Shown in pieces: positions 49,458-57,938 of a stretch of 64,000 nucleotides of DNA (positions are counted from its first letter, which is position 1; the number at the start of each line of letters is the position of its first letter). The translations under genes were made by a program, and so were the position numbers. The DNA is from Bacillus sp. T3 (GTDB taxonomy: Bacteria; Bacillota; Bacilli; Bacillales; Cytobacillaceae). The notes under the pieces were generated by a model that worked only from the letters and a program-made list of their open reading frames with translations, ran no database searches and was not told the DNA's origin. Location: assembly GCF_033449965.1 (NCBI RefSeq), contig NZ_CP137761.1, positions 1 to 64,000 of the forward strand, written 5' to 3'.

Positions 49458-49632
49458 GAATTATACGAATCAATTCAGAAATACCATAATCTAGTGCCGC
49501 AAAGAAAAGGGCAAAAAATGTAACCGTTGATAACACCGTAATCGTATAGCGGGTTAATTCTTTACGTTTTGGCCAACTAACCTTTTTTGTTTCTCGAGCC
49601 ACTTCGCGGAAGAACGTTAAAATGCGTTGCAT
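49450..49632 (-). CDS. secE: SecE, preprotein translocase subunit
   Basis: A 60-residue single-span protein. The amphipathic segment ILTFFREVARETKKVSWPKRKELTRYT is the conserved cytoplasmic clamp, followed by one transmembrane helix (TVLSTVTFFALFFAALDYGI). It clamps SecY (22171-23460). Order rpmG-secE-nusG is conserved. Confidence 0.97.
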   Translation of the reverse strand: MQRILTFFREVARETKKVSWPKRKELTRYTITVLSTVTFFALFFAALDYGISELIRIILE

Positions 49633-49671
49633 GCTGTAACCTCCAACAATCGATCTATAATAAAATGTAAA

Positions 49672-49818
49672 TCATTTCGTTTCTCGATGTATCGTATGAG
49701 TTCCACAATTGGTACAGAACTTTTTCAGTTCAAGTCTTGCTTGCGTTTCTTTTTTACTGTTTGTGGTGTAGTTGCGTGAACCACAGCTTTCACATGCCAA
49801 AATTACTTTTTTTCCCAC
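49672..49818 (-). CDS. rpmG: 50S ribosomal protein L33, zinc form
   Basis: A 48-residue protein: start GTG 49818, VGKKVILACESCGSRNYTT, ending CTNCGTHTIHRETK. Two CxxC pairs (CESC, CTNC) bind zinc. The ribosome-binding site TAGGTG lies 6 nt upstream of the GTG. It is the first gene of rpmG-secE-nusG; upstream are the palindromic repeats. Confidence 0.93.
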   Translation of the reverse strand: MGKKVILACESCGSRNYTTNSKKETQARLELKKFCTNCGTHTIHRETK

Positions 49819-49908
49819 AAAAAACACCTACTATAAACAACTATATCATTCTTTAAAAATGTATCACTTCAATGATACAGTGTCAACAAGTGACACTAAG
49901 TTCTCACA

Positions 49909-50059
49909 AATAGAAAAGCGGAAGCGACCGGGTAGCGGCGTATGGACTGGAGCCCTCCGACCGAGATAAAGGAAACACGAAGAGCTGAAAGCGAATCGAT
50001 GTTGACTTATCGTAGGGAGGTGGGTGAAGTCCACTAGACGCTGGTCGCTGCAGCTAGAC
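49909..50059 (-). repeat. palindromic dispersed-repeat unit 1
   Basis: The unit opens AAATAGAAAAGCGGAAGCGACC and closes GGTCGCTGCAGCTAGAC; the arms GAAGCGACC/GGTCGCT pair across the unit, with further inner pairing (CTCCGACC). It resembles the hairpin repeats found scattered in many Bacillus genomes, where stray ORFs through it have been called as genes (from memory). Confidence 0.7.
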
Positions 50060-50183
50060 AAATAGAAAAGCGAAGGTGCCTCGCTCAGCCCCGACAAGCA
50101 TAAGACGCTTCAGGAGAAGGCGTTCTTTACCTTCTTACCTAAAGTGGCTTATGACCTCGAGGGGCTAGGCACCGCAGCTAGAC
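50060..50183 (-). repeat. palindromic dispersed-repeat unit 2
   Basis: Opens AAATAGAAAAGCGAAGGTGCC and closes GGCACCGCAGCTAGAC. Long inverted arms: GGTGCC with GGCACC, AGCCCC with GGGGCT, and CATAAG with CTTATG. It is in tandem with unit 1 and shares its opening and closing boxes but differs inside. Confidence 0.7.
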
Positions 50184-50225
50184 AAATAGAAAAGCGGAAG
50201 CGACCGTTCAGCCCCTATGCAAAAA
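50184..50225 (-). repeat. palindromic dispersed-repeat unit 3, truncated
   Basis: Opens AAATAGAAAAGCGGAAGCGACC, goes on to CAGCCCC and then stops just before the sigH stop codon at 50234, with no closing arm. It looks cut off at its sigH side. Confidence 0.65.
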
Positions 50226-50233
50226 AACAAATA

Positions 50234-50884
50234 TTAAACTGTAAACTCGCGGACTTCTAAATAACGCTCAAGCTTCCTCTTTACACGCTGCAACGCATTA
50301 TCAATCGATTTCACATGCCGATTTAGCTCTTCGGAGATTTCTTGATAGGATTGGCCATCTAAGTATAATGCCAGAACTTTTCGTTCAAGATCACTTAAAA
50401 GTTCTTTCATTTTTCCTTCTATGTTATCAAATTCTTCTTGGTTAATGATTAATTCCTCAGGATCCATAACCTTTGCACCTGAAAGAACATCCATTAGTGT
50501 CCGATCTGATTCCTCATCATAAATCGGCTTGTCCAATGAAACATACGAATTTAGCGGTATATGTTTTTGCCTGGTGGCGGTTTTAATCGCGGTGATGATT
50601 TGTCTTGTAATACATAATTCGGCAAACGCTTTAAAAGAAGTCATCTTATCATCCCTATAATCACGAATTGCTTTATACAACCCGATCATACCTTCCTGAA
50701 CAATATCTTCTTTATCGGCACCGATGAGAAAATAGGATCTTGCTTTTGCTCGAACAAAATTTCGATATTTATGAATTAAGTAATCTAATGCATCACTTTC
50801 CCCATTGTGCACTAACTCTACTAATTCTTCATCTTCGAGCTGTAAATATCGTTCATTGATCCTTGCTCTGAAGTCCGTACTCAT
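50234..50884 (-). CDS. sigH: RNA polymerase sigma-H factor
   Basis: A 216-residue sigma-70 family factor that drives early sporulation, competence and transition-state genes. Region 2 with QEGMIGLYKAIRDYRDDKMTSFKAFAELCITRQII and region 4 with YLDGQSYQEISEELNRHVKSIDNALQR are seen. Start MSTDFRARINERY at 50884, preceded by GGGGGG; B. subtilis SigH has 218 residues. It precedes rpmG but is separated by the repeats. Confidence 0.97.
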   Translation of the reverse strand: MSTDFRARINERYLQLEDEELVELVHNGESDALDYLIHKYRNFVRAKARSYFLIGADKEDIVQEGMIGLYKAIRDYRDDKMTSFKAFAELCITRQIITAIKTATRQKHIPLNSYVSLDKPIYDEESDRTLMDVLSGAKVMDPEELIINQEEFDNIEGKMKELLSDLERKVLALYLDGQSYQEISEELNRHVKSIDNALQRVKRKLERYLEVREFTV

Positions 50885-50957
50885 GCAAATCCCCCCGACC
50901 ACACATGCATAGTTAGAAATATTATACAGTAGGCTTTTTTTGGAAGTCAACCATTGC

Positions 50958-51467
50958 TCACCGTTCCCGGCGCCATTTTTCGAAAATTTGGGCTATTTCG
51001 TCACTTAGTGGAATCTTTGACGGCGGTCTCTTTGTTTGGATCTTCTTAACGTTTCGTTCAATTTTTTTCTCAATCGTATTCATTTCTGTTAACAATTCTC
51101 GCGCTGATTTCCTTAGGGCTCCTTGCCCAAAGATCACCCATTGCTCAGTAAAATCGGAAGTGGCGACATGGATTTGTGTTCGGCGATCACTAAGACTGCT
51201 AGCCAGCTTCTCAATTCTTTCATCAGCAGATTCATTTTCCTTCGTGAATATCACTTCAACCTTATAATTATGATATTTTTTTTCAATTCCTTGAACATAA
51301 TGCGCATCAAATACGACGATGACACGGAAACCCGTATACGCTTGATATTCTGCCATTTTTTCTACTAATAAATCTCTAGCCGCACCTAAGTCCTTATTTT
51401 TCAAAGCACTTAAGTCAGGCCAAGCACCAATGATGTTATAACCATCTACAATCAGAATATCCATCAT
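50958..51467 (-). CDS. rae1: Rae1 (YacP), ribosome-associated A-site endoribonuclease
   Basis: A 169-residue NYN/PIN-like nuclease: MDILIVDGYNIIGAWPDL with active-site Asp, VVFDAHYV and ATSDFTEQWVIF. In B. subtilis Rae1 cleaves mRNA in the ribosomal A site. Start overlaps or abuts the rlmB stop at 51467. The basic C-terminal extension (KKIQTKRPPSK...KWRRER) fits ribosome binding. Confidence 0.92.
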   Translation of the reverse strand: MMDILIVDGYNIIGAWPDLSALKNKDLGAARDLLVEKMAEYQAYTGFRVIVVFDAHYVQGIEKKYHNYKVEVIFTKENESADERIEKLASSLSDRRTQIHVATSDFTEQWVIFGQGALRKSARELLTEMNTIEKKIERNVKKIQTKRPPSKIPLSDEIAQIFEKWRRER

Positions 51468-52210
51468 TATCGACCAATTGGGTGTCTTTTTCGGTAAACC
51501 TCGTACATAAGAAGTGCTGCTGCAACCGATGCGTTTAAAGAGGTAACATGACCCGCCATGGGCAAATGAATTAGAAAATCACATTTATCACGCACGAGTC
51601 GACCCATTCCTTTCCCTTCACTGCCAATGACCAAGCCAAGTGGCATACTTCCGTCAAAGGAGCGATAGTCCTCACTACCTTTAGCATCCGTCCCTGCAAT
51701 CCATAACCCTTTTTCTTTTAACTCATCAATTGTTCGCGCGATATTCGTAACACGAACAACAGGAATGTACTCAATTGCACCTGTCGAAGCTTTTGCAACA
51801 GTAGAGGTTAATCCTACTGCTCTTCTTTTTGGAATAATAATCCCATGGGCACCAACAGCATCAGCTGTTCGCATAATTGAGCCTAAATTATGGGGATCTT
51901 CAATTTCATCTAAAATTAAAAAGAAAGGAGGTTCGTTTCTTTCCGCAGCAACGGCAAACAAATCGTCTATTTCAGCATATTGGTATGCAGCAACTGCCGC
52001 TATCACTCCTTGATGGTTTCCCTCTGTCATTTGGTCAATCTTTTTCTTTGGGACAAATTGGACTAACACACTCTTTTCTTTAGCTAATCCAATCACCTGC
52101 TGCATTTGTCCACCTTGTGACCCTTCCGCGATAAAAATCTTGTTAATGTCACGATCTGACTTCAATGCCTCAATGACGGGATTTTTTCCAATGATATAAT
52201 CTGAATTCAT
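51467..52210 (-). CDS. rlmB: RlmB-type 23S rRNA (guanosine-2'-O)-methyltransferase
   Basis: A 247-residue SPOUT methyltransferase. N-terminal L30e-like substrate-binding domain, then the knotted domain with DEIEDPHNLGSIMRTADAVGAHGII, GSEGKGMGRLVRDKCD and HVTSLNASVAAALLMYE. It makes Gm2251-type modification in 23S. One-base overlap with mrnC; coupled to rae1. Confidence 0.94.
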   Translation of the reverse strand: MNSDYIIGKNPVIEALKSDRDINKIFIAEGSQGGQMQQVIGLAKEKSVLVQFVPKKKIDQMTEGNHQGVIAAVAAYQYAEIDDLFAVAAERNEPPFFLILDEIEDPHNLGSIMRTADAVGAHGIIIPKRRAVGLTSTVAKASTGAIEYIPVVRVTNIARTIDELKEKGLWIAGTDAKGSEDYRSFDGSMPLGLVIGSEGKGMGRLVRDKCDFLIHLPMAGHVTSLNASVAAALLMYEVYRKRHPIGR

Positions 52211-52632
52211 TATCCGCGGCCTCCTTTCTTTTCTTCAACTAAGTGAATCGATTTCTTGATTAATTCTTCAAGTCGTATAATCTGGTTTGCTAAATACAAA
52301 TAGCCTAATAAAGCCTCAAATGCAGTCGAGTATCGGTACGTTTGTACATCGGTATTTTTCGGAATACTACCAGATTTGGCATTTCTACCTCTTTTTAAAA
52401 CAGCCATTTCTTCATCGGTCAGAATGCCTTCATCGATAAATTGATGGACCACTGCAGCCTGAGCTTTAGCAGACACATAATTCGTCGCTTCTCGATGCAA
52501 TTGATTTGGCCTAACCGTACCAGATTGAATTAAGTGGTAGCGAATATAGTTTTCGAAGACAGCATCTCCCATATATGCAAGAGCTAAACTATTTAATTGT
52601 TTTTCGTCAATCAGACTTTCATAATGAAGCAT
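52210..52632 (-). CDS. mrnC: Mini-ribonuclease III
   Basis: A 140-residue RNase III-like catalytic domain without a dsRBD: SLALAYMGDAVFENYIRYHLI with the signature Asp, and AFEALLGYLYLANQ. It matures the ends of 23S rRNA in Bacillus by cutting the double-stranded stalk, which matches the 23S stalk seen at 172-184/3211-3223. Confidence 0.95.
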   Translation of the reverse strand: MLHYESLIDEKQLNSLALAYMGDAVFENYIRYHLIQSGTVRPNQLHREATNYVSAKAQAAVVHQFIDEGILTDEEMAVLKRGRNAKSGSIPKNTDVQTYRYSTAFEALLGYLYLANQIIRLEELIKKSIHLVEEKKGGRG

Positions 52633-52635
52633 GAA

Positions 52636-54033
52636 TTAGCCTCTTTTCCATCTTGTTCCTTGCGGTGTATCTTCCAGAATAATATTCATGTCTTTCAGTT
52701 GATCCCTGATTTGGTCCGATAATTGGAAGTTACGATCCTTACGTGCTTGAATTCGTTGCTGAATCAATGACTCAATCTCTTCATCAAGCAATTCTTCCTG
52801 GCCTAACGAAAGTCCCAATACGCCAAATAATTTCTCGAATAATGAAGTAAAAGCATCAATCACTTCATTTGCCGTATTTTTTTCAAGCATATAGTAGTTT
52901 GAAAGCTTCGATAGCTCAAACAAGGTTGAGATACCATTTGCCGTATTAAAATCATCATCCATTTCCCGAATAAACTCTTGTTCAAGAGCCTGTATTTGAT
53001 CTAACCATTCCTGATTATTATCCGTTAAATTAGTACTTGCCTCTTTTCGATGCGTTAGATTTTGGTAGGAAGTTTTCAATCGTTCTAATGCCGCTTTTGT
53101 ATTTTCCAATAGCTCATCGCTATAGTTAATTGGATTGCGATAATGAACCGAAAGCATAAAGAAGCGAATCACTTCCGGATTATGCTTTTTAATAATGTCA
53201 TGGACTAAGACAAAATTCCCTAGTGATTTTGACATTTTTTCATTATCAATATTGATATAGCCGTTATGCATCCAATAACGAGCAAATTGTTTTTCATTCA
53301 ACGCTTCGGATTGCGCAATTTCATTTTCGTGGTGTGGAAAAGCTAAATCCTGCCCACCTGCATGGATATCAATTGTATCACCCAAGTATTTTTTTGCCAT
53401 TGCCGAACATTCAATATGCCAGCCAGGTCGACCTAGACCCCATGGACTTTGCCAAGCAATCTCTCCCTGTTTTGCCGCTTTCCATAAGGCAAAGTCTAGA
53501 GCATCCTGCTTCTTTTCACCCACATCAATTCGCGCCCCAACCTTCAGTTCATCAATTGATTGATGTGATAGTTTTCCGTAACCATCAAACTTTCTAGTTC
53601 GATAATAAACATCCCCCGCTGATTCATATGCGTACCCTTTCTGAATCAAGGCATCAATAAAATCGATAATAATATCCATGTTCTCCGTAACACGCGGATG
53701 AACATCAGCTTTTTTACAGCCAAGTGCACTAACATCCTCAAAATAAGCATTGATAAAGCGGTCAGCAATGGTTGGAACATCCTCCCCTAATTGGTTGGCT
53801 GCTCTAATCAATTTATCGTCCACATCTGTAAAATTTGAAACATATTGAACATCAAAGCCGCGAAACTCAAAATAACGGCGCACCGTATCAAAAACAATCG
53901 CAGGTCTAGCGTTCCCAATATGAATATAGTTATAGACGGTTGGACCGCAAACATACATTTTTACTTTCCCTTTTTCCAAAGGAACAAATTCTTCTTTTTT
54001 TCTAGTCAGAGTATTATATAACTGAATCGTCAT
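52636..54033 (-). CDS. cysS: cysteinyl-tRNA synthetase
   Basis: A 465-residue class I synthetase. Zinc ligand and HIGH motif: VCGPTVYNYIHIGNARPAI; KMSKS: KMSKSLGNF. The Trp-recognition region WGLGRPGWHIECSAMAKKYLG and anticodon-binding C-terminus are intact. It is coupled to cysE by ATGA overlap, and both lie downstream of a cysteine T-box. Confidence 0.98.
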   Translation of the reverse strand: MTIQLYNTLTRKKEEFVPLEKGKVKMYVCGPTVYNYIHIGNARPAIVFDTVRRYFEFRGFDVQYVSNFTDVDDKLIRAANQLGEDVPTIADRFINAYFEDVSALGCKKADVHPRVTENMDIIIDFIDALIQKGYAYESAGDVYYRTRKFDGYGKLSHQSIDELKVGARIDVGEKKQDALDFALWKAAKQGEIAWQSPWGLGRPGWHIECSAMAKKYLGDTIDIHAGGQDLAFPHHENEIAQSEALNEKQFARYWMHNGYINIDNEKMSKSLGNFVLVHDIIKKHNPEVIRFFMLSVHYRNPINYSDELLENTKAALERLKTSYQNLTHRKEASTNLTDNNQEWLDQIQALEQEFIREMDDDFNTANGISTLFELSKLSNYYMLEKNTANEVIDAFTSLFEKLFGVLGLSLGQEELLDEEIESLIQQRIQARKDRNFQLSDQIRDQLKDMNIILEDTPQGTRWKRG

Positions 54034-54687
54034 TTTTTTAATGACACCCTTTCCTTTTGCAAATCGTCAACTTCTTTTTTGAGGCGTTCGATTTCTTCGC
54101 CTAATTCTTTAAAGCGGTCAGCAATTGGATCTGGTAAATCGGTATGATTAAGGTCTTTTTTAATTTTTACACCATCGCGAACAACGACTTTTGCTTTCAT
54201 TCCGACAACAGTTGAATTATCAGGAACGTCACTAAGAACAACCGCTCCTGCCCCAATCTTCGAATTTTCGCCAATTGTGATGGATCCGAGCACCTTCGCT
54301 CCAGGTAGCAATTAAGGCATTATCCTTAACTGTAGGATGGCGTTTTCCCTTCTCTTTCCCAGTACCCCCTAACGTAACCCCTTGGTATACAGTTACATTA
54401 TCCCCAATTTCACAAGTTTCTCCAATGACAATTCCCATACCATGGTCAATAAAAAATCTGCGCCCTATTTTTGCCCCAGGGTGGATTTCAATCCCTGTGA
54501 AGAAGCGGCTAGCCTGAGAAATAACCCTTGCAATGAAGAAAAGCTTTCTTTTAAAAAACCAGTGTGCAAAACGATGTGCCCAAATAGAGTGTAGACCAGA
54601 GTAAGTTAAAATAACCTCGAGATAACTCCTCGCAGCCGGGTCCTGTTCAAAAATTACTTCAATATCCTCTTTTAATCGTTTAAACAT
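54030..54687 (-). CDS. cysE: serine O-acetyltransferase, frameshifted
   Basis: CysE acetylates serine, the committed step to cysteine. The N-terminal helical domain and hexapeptide beta-helix (GAKIGRRFFIDHGMGIVIGETCEIGDNVTVYQGVTLGG) are intact to KDNALIAT, then the frame breaks. Minus-strand GCTACCTGGAGCG has one base too many at 54304-54305; GCTACTGGAGCG gives IATGAKVLGSITIG and leads to the coiled-coil tail LKKEVDDLQKERVSLKK. Repaired length is about 218 residues (B. subtilis 217). The T-box upstream and ATGA overlap with cysS are intact, so an error is the simplest view. Confidence 0.92.
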
Positions 54688-54767
54688 TGTTACGTCTCCC
54701 CCTGTTAAATAACAGCACATCTTCTTTCTTTGGCCATTGCCTTAGTTCTTACTATTTTCAGTAAAAC

Positions 54768-55060
54768 AAAAAGACGCCTCTGTCAAAAGACAGAGACGCC
54801 ATATGCGCGGTTCCACTCTGTTTAGACCAAAACTTTTTCATCACACTTAACGAACGAAAAGTGAAGGAAAATATCAGTTGGTCTCAACTTAACCTGTTAA
54901 CGGAAGGGTCCGCCCATGTCTACTCGATAAGTTACAATCTTTCGAATGGGACTCAGAGGGGCATTTCAAAAAACAAGAGGCTTAAACCACTTTCAGCCGA
55001 TGATGGTTCTCTCTGAAAAACTTTGTTTTTTTACTTGTCCTCTTCAACGCTTTCTTGCCT
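54768..55060 (-). ncRNA. T-box riboswitch (cysteine tRNA) of cysE-cysS
   Basis: The T-box sequence AGAGTGGAACCGCGC (54819-54805) is followed by terminator stem GCGTCTCTGTC/GACAGAGGCGTC and TTTTT (54799-54768). Stem I lies at about 54915-55060. In its specifier loop GAAATGCCCC the codon is TGC (54963-54961), i.e. Cys. Uncharged tRNA-Cys should stabilise the antiterminator and turn on cysES. Promoter at 55077-55106. Confidence 0.93.
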
Positions 55061-55076
55061 ATATATCCTATACTAT

Positions 55077-55106
55077 ATTATATTTTGTTCTTAATGTAAC
55101 TAGCAA
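55077..55106 (-). promoter_or_regulatory. sigma-A promoter of cysE-cysS T-box unit
   Basis: Minus strand: TTGCTA (55106-55101), 18-nt spacer, TATAAT (55082-55077). It lies just after the gltX stop. Confidence 0.8.
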
Positions 55107-55115
55107 ATAATAAAA

Positions 55116-56576
55116 TTATTTTTCAAGCAACGCGTTAAATCGTTTAACAATCGTTTCTTTTCCAATCAAGGCGATAGCTTTAGGAAGATCCGGTCCATGT
55201 GTTTGGCCTGTAGCCGCCACACGAATGGGCATAAATAGTTTTTTCCCTTTATGGCCAGTTCCTTTTTGAACCGCTTTTATCGATGCTTGAATATTAGGTG
55301 CAGTAAATTCATCTAGCAGATCAATTTCAGCTAAAAATGCTTGAAGTACTTCTGGAACCTGCTCTTCGCTAATAACGGCTTTTGCCTCTTCATCGAACGT
55401 TACTTCATCCTTAAAGAATAATGAAGAAAGCTCAACTATTTCAGCACCATAGCTCATTTGATCTTGATAAAGGGCAATCAAATTACGAACCCATTCATTT
55501 TCCTGTTCCGACATCTCAAGCTGAACAAGACCAGCTTGAATTAAATGTGGCAAAGCAAGATCAACGGCTTTATCAACCTCAACCTTTTTCATGTACTGAT
55601 TGTTCATCCAAGTTAATTTTTGCTTATCAAACAATGCAGGTGATTTTGACAGTCGCTTCGCATCAAACTTTTCAATTAACTCTTCTATTGTGTAGATCTC
55701 TTCTTCACCAGCTGGTGACCAGCCTAAAAGAGCAATAAAGTTAAATAATGCTTCCGGAATATAGCCCAATTGCTCGTATTGCTCAATAAACTGGATAATT
55801 GATTCATCCCGTTTCGATAGTTTTTTACGACTTTCATTCACAATTAACGTCATATGTCCAAACAATGGTGGCTCCCAACCGAGCGCTTCATATACCATTA
55901 ATTGCTTTGGTGTGTTTGAAATATGATCATCACCGCGAAGGACATGAGAAATATCCATCGTATGATCATCGACGGCAACAGCAAAATTATAGGTTGGCAT
56001 TCCGTCCTTTTTCACGATGACAAAATCACCCATACCTTCAGACTCAAATGATACACTGCCTTTTACCATATCATCGAACGTAAAGGTTTTATTCTGTGGA
56101 ACCAAGAAGCGAATGCTTGGTTTGCGACCTTCAGCTTCAAACTTGGCCTGACCCTCTTCAGATAAATGACGACATCTTCCAGAATAGGCTGGAGTTTCGC
56201 CTTTTGCCATTTGCTCTTCTCTTTCCGCTTCAAGTTCTGATTCCGTACAGTAGCATTTATATGCCAAGCCCTTAGCTAAAAGCTCGTTTACATACTCATT
56301 ATAAATTTCTAGGCGTTCTGATTGGCGATATGGTCCGTACTCTCCACCAACATCAATACTTTCATCCCAGTCCATACCTAGCCATTTTAAGTACTTTAAT
56401 TGGCTTTGCTCTCCGCCTTCAATATTGCGTTTTTGGTCAGTATCTTCAATCCGAATAATGAATTTCCCGCCTAAATTTCTGGCGAACAAGTAATTAAATA
56501 ATGCTGTACGAGCATTCCCAATATGTAAATGTCCTGTTGGACTGGGAGCATAGCGTACGCGAATATCAGTAGACAT
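55116..56576 (-). CDS. gltX: glutamyl-tRNA synthetase
   Basis: A 486-residue class I synthetase. HIGH: RYAPSPTGHLHIGNARTALFNYL; KMSKS-equivalent: KKLSKRDESIIQF. Also zinc-like CYCTESELEAEREEQ...GRCRHL. It is expected to charge both tRNA-Glu and tRNA-Gln (nondiscriminating enzyme used with GatCAB in Bacillus). Start MSTDIRVRYAP at 56576 from family comparison and AGGAGG. Confidence 0.98.
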   Translation of the reverse strand: MSTDIRVRYAPSPTGHLHIGNARTALFNYLFARNLGGKFIIRIEDTDQKRNIEGGEQSQLKYLKWLGMDWDESIDVGGEYGPYRQSERLEIYNEYVNELLAKGLAYKCYCTESELEAEREEQMAKGETPAYSGRCRHLSEEGQAKFEAEGRKPSIRFLVPQNKTFTFDDMVKGSVSFESEGMGDFVIVKKDGMPTYNFAVAVDDHTMDISHVLRGDDHISNTPKQLMVYEALGWEPPLFGHMTLIVNESRKKLSKRDESIIQFIEQYEQLGYIPEALFNFIALLGWSPAGEEEIYTIEELIEKFDAKRLSKSPALFDKQKLTWMNNQYMKKVEVDKAVDLALPHLIQAGLVQLEMSEQENEWVRNLIALYQDQMSYGAEIVELSSLFFKDEVTFDEEAKAVISEEQVPEVLQAFLAEIDLLDEFTAPNIQASIKAVQKGTGHKGKKLFMPIRVAATGQTHGPDLPKAIALIGKETIVKRFNALLEK

Positions 56577-56744
56577 GATCGTTCCTCCTGTAACATTCCT
56601 TTTTCTGCTATATTGTAGCACCGCTTACTTTTCTAATAAAGTGAAACTTCCATCTTAATGGTGTACATTATTCCCGTCAGTTTGTTAAATAGTTCGTTTA
56701 TTTCCGATCCAATCAACAGAATTACGTAGAATAAGCACTGAATA

Positions 56745-57224
56745 CTAATCAATCTTTTTTAACAAAACTACCGCTTGAGCGGCAATCCCTTCTTCTCGAC
56801 CCGTAAATCCAAGCTTTTCAGTTGTCGTTGCCTTTACATTAATTTGAGCAGCTTCAGACTGTAAAAGCTCGGCAATTCGTTGTTTCATCTGTTCAATATA
56901 AGGAGCCATTTTCGGCTTTTGGGCAATAATGGTACAATCAGCATTTAGCAGCGCATAGCCTGCTTGTCGCACCATTTCATAAACATACTCTAACAGCTTT
57001 GCAGAATCTGCATCTTTAAAGGTTGGATCTGTGTCCGGAAAGTGTTTTCCGATATCACCTGCACCAATTGCTCCTAGACAAGCATCGGCAATCGTATGTA
57101 AAAGCACATCTGCATCCGAATGACCTAGCAATCCTCTTTCGTAAGGTATAGTAATTCCACCGATAATGAGGGGACGTCCCTCAGTTAGTTGGTGAACATC
57201 AAAGCCTTGTCCGATCCGAAACAT
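56745..57224 (-). CDS. ispF: 2-C-methyl-D-erythritol 2,4-cyclodiphosphate synthase
   Basis: A 159-residue trimeric enzyme of the MEP isoprenoid pathway. Metal ligands in GQGFDVHQL (Asp, His), the substrate motif GLLGHSDADVLLHTIADA, and DIGKHFPDTDP. It ends TTEKLGFTGREEGIAAQAVVLL. It lies 3 bp after ispD, the previous enzyme-encoding gene but one in the pathway. Confidence 0.98.
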   Translation of the reverse strand: MFRIGQGFDVHQLTEGRPLIIGGITIPYERGLLGHSDADVLLHTIADACLGAIGAGDIGKHFPDTDPTFKDADSAKLLEYVYEMVRQAGYALLNADCTIIAQKPKMAPYIEQMKQRIAELLQSEAAQINVKATTTEKLGFTGREEGIAAQAVVLLKKID

Positions 57225-57227
57225 ACT

Positions 57228-57921
57228 TTATTTCTCCTTTATCTGGCGTTTTCGAATAATAGCCTCAGCAAAATACAAATCCTCTGGGGTTGTCAGCTTA
57301 ATATTATCATAATTCCCTTCGACAATTGTAATATCGAAAGGAAGCCTTTCTACTAAACTGGCTTCGTCCGTACCGAGATATCCATCCTTTTGAGCTAGAT
57401 GGTGTGCATCTGCCAAGACGGAAATACGAAAAGCTTGTGGGGTTTGGACTGACCACAAGCTGGAGCGTTCAACAGTTTCAACAATCTTATTTCTGTGCAC
57501 CTTCTTAATTGTATCCTTCACAGGTACAGCAACAACGGCTGCGCCGTCTAAGCTAGCTGCAGCCGTAACCATTGAAATTGTTTCTTTTTGAATAAACGGC
57601 CTAGCCCCGTCATGGACAAGAACAATCCCATCAGAATGGACCGATTGAAGGGCGTTGTATACACTATCCTGCCGTTCCTTTCCACCTACTACAAACGAAA
57701 GTACCTTCGTGATCTTATATTTTTTAATTAACTTGGATAACTCCGGCTCATCACTAGGAGAAATGGCTAATACAATGCCGTCACAATCCTCATCATTTTC
57801 AAAAACCCTCAAGGTATGAATCAGTACAGGTACACCATTTAAAGGTAGAAGCAATTTATTTTTCCCAGCACCCATTCTTTTCCCCTGTTCCGGCCGCTGG
57901 GATGACAACCTGATAACTCAT
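57228..57921 (-). CDS. ispD: 2-C-methyl-D-erythritol 4-phosphate cytidylyltransferase, frameshifted near its start
   Basis: IspD joins MEP to CMP. From ATG 57921 the frame reads MSYQVVIPAAGTG and then breaks at a run of four C (57882-57885; minus-strand ACAGGGGAAAAG). With one G removed it continues GKRMGAGKNKLLLPLNGVPVLIHTLRVF, the nucleotide-binding signature. Downstream, VLVHDGARPF and DEASLVE are typical. The repaired product has about 230 residues (B. subtilis 232). The predicted ORF starting MSSQRPEQ from 57908 is a wrong-frame artefact. An error in a homopolymer is likely; IspD is essential. Confidence 0.92.
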
Positions 57922-57938
57922 AACGTTTCTCCTCTAAG

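Noticed and set aside
49772..50097. Small proteins of 65 and 77 residues through the repeat region
   Set aside because: They are frames through palindromic repeats, not conserved genes.
57228..57908. ispD starting as MSSQRPEQGKRMG
   Set aside because: The start lies in the wrong frame; the real N-terminus MSYQVVIPAAG is in the other frame upstream of the indel.
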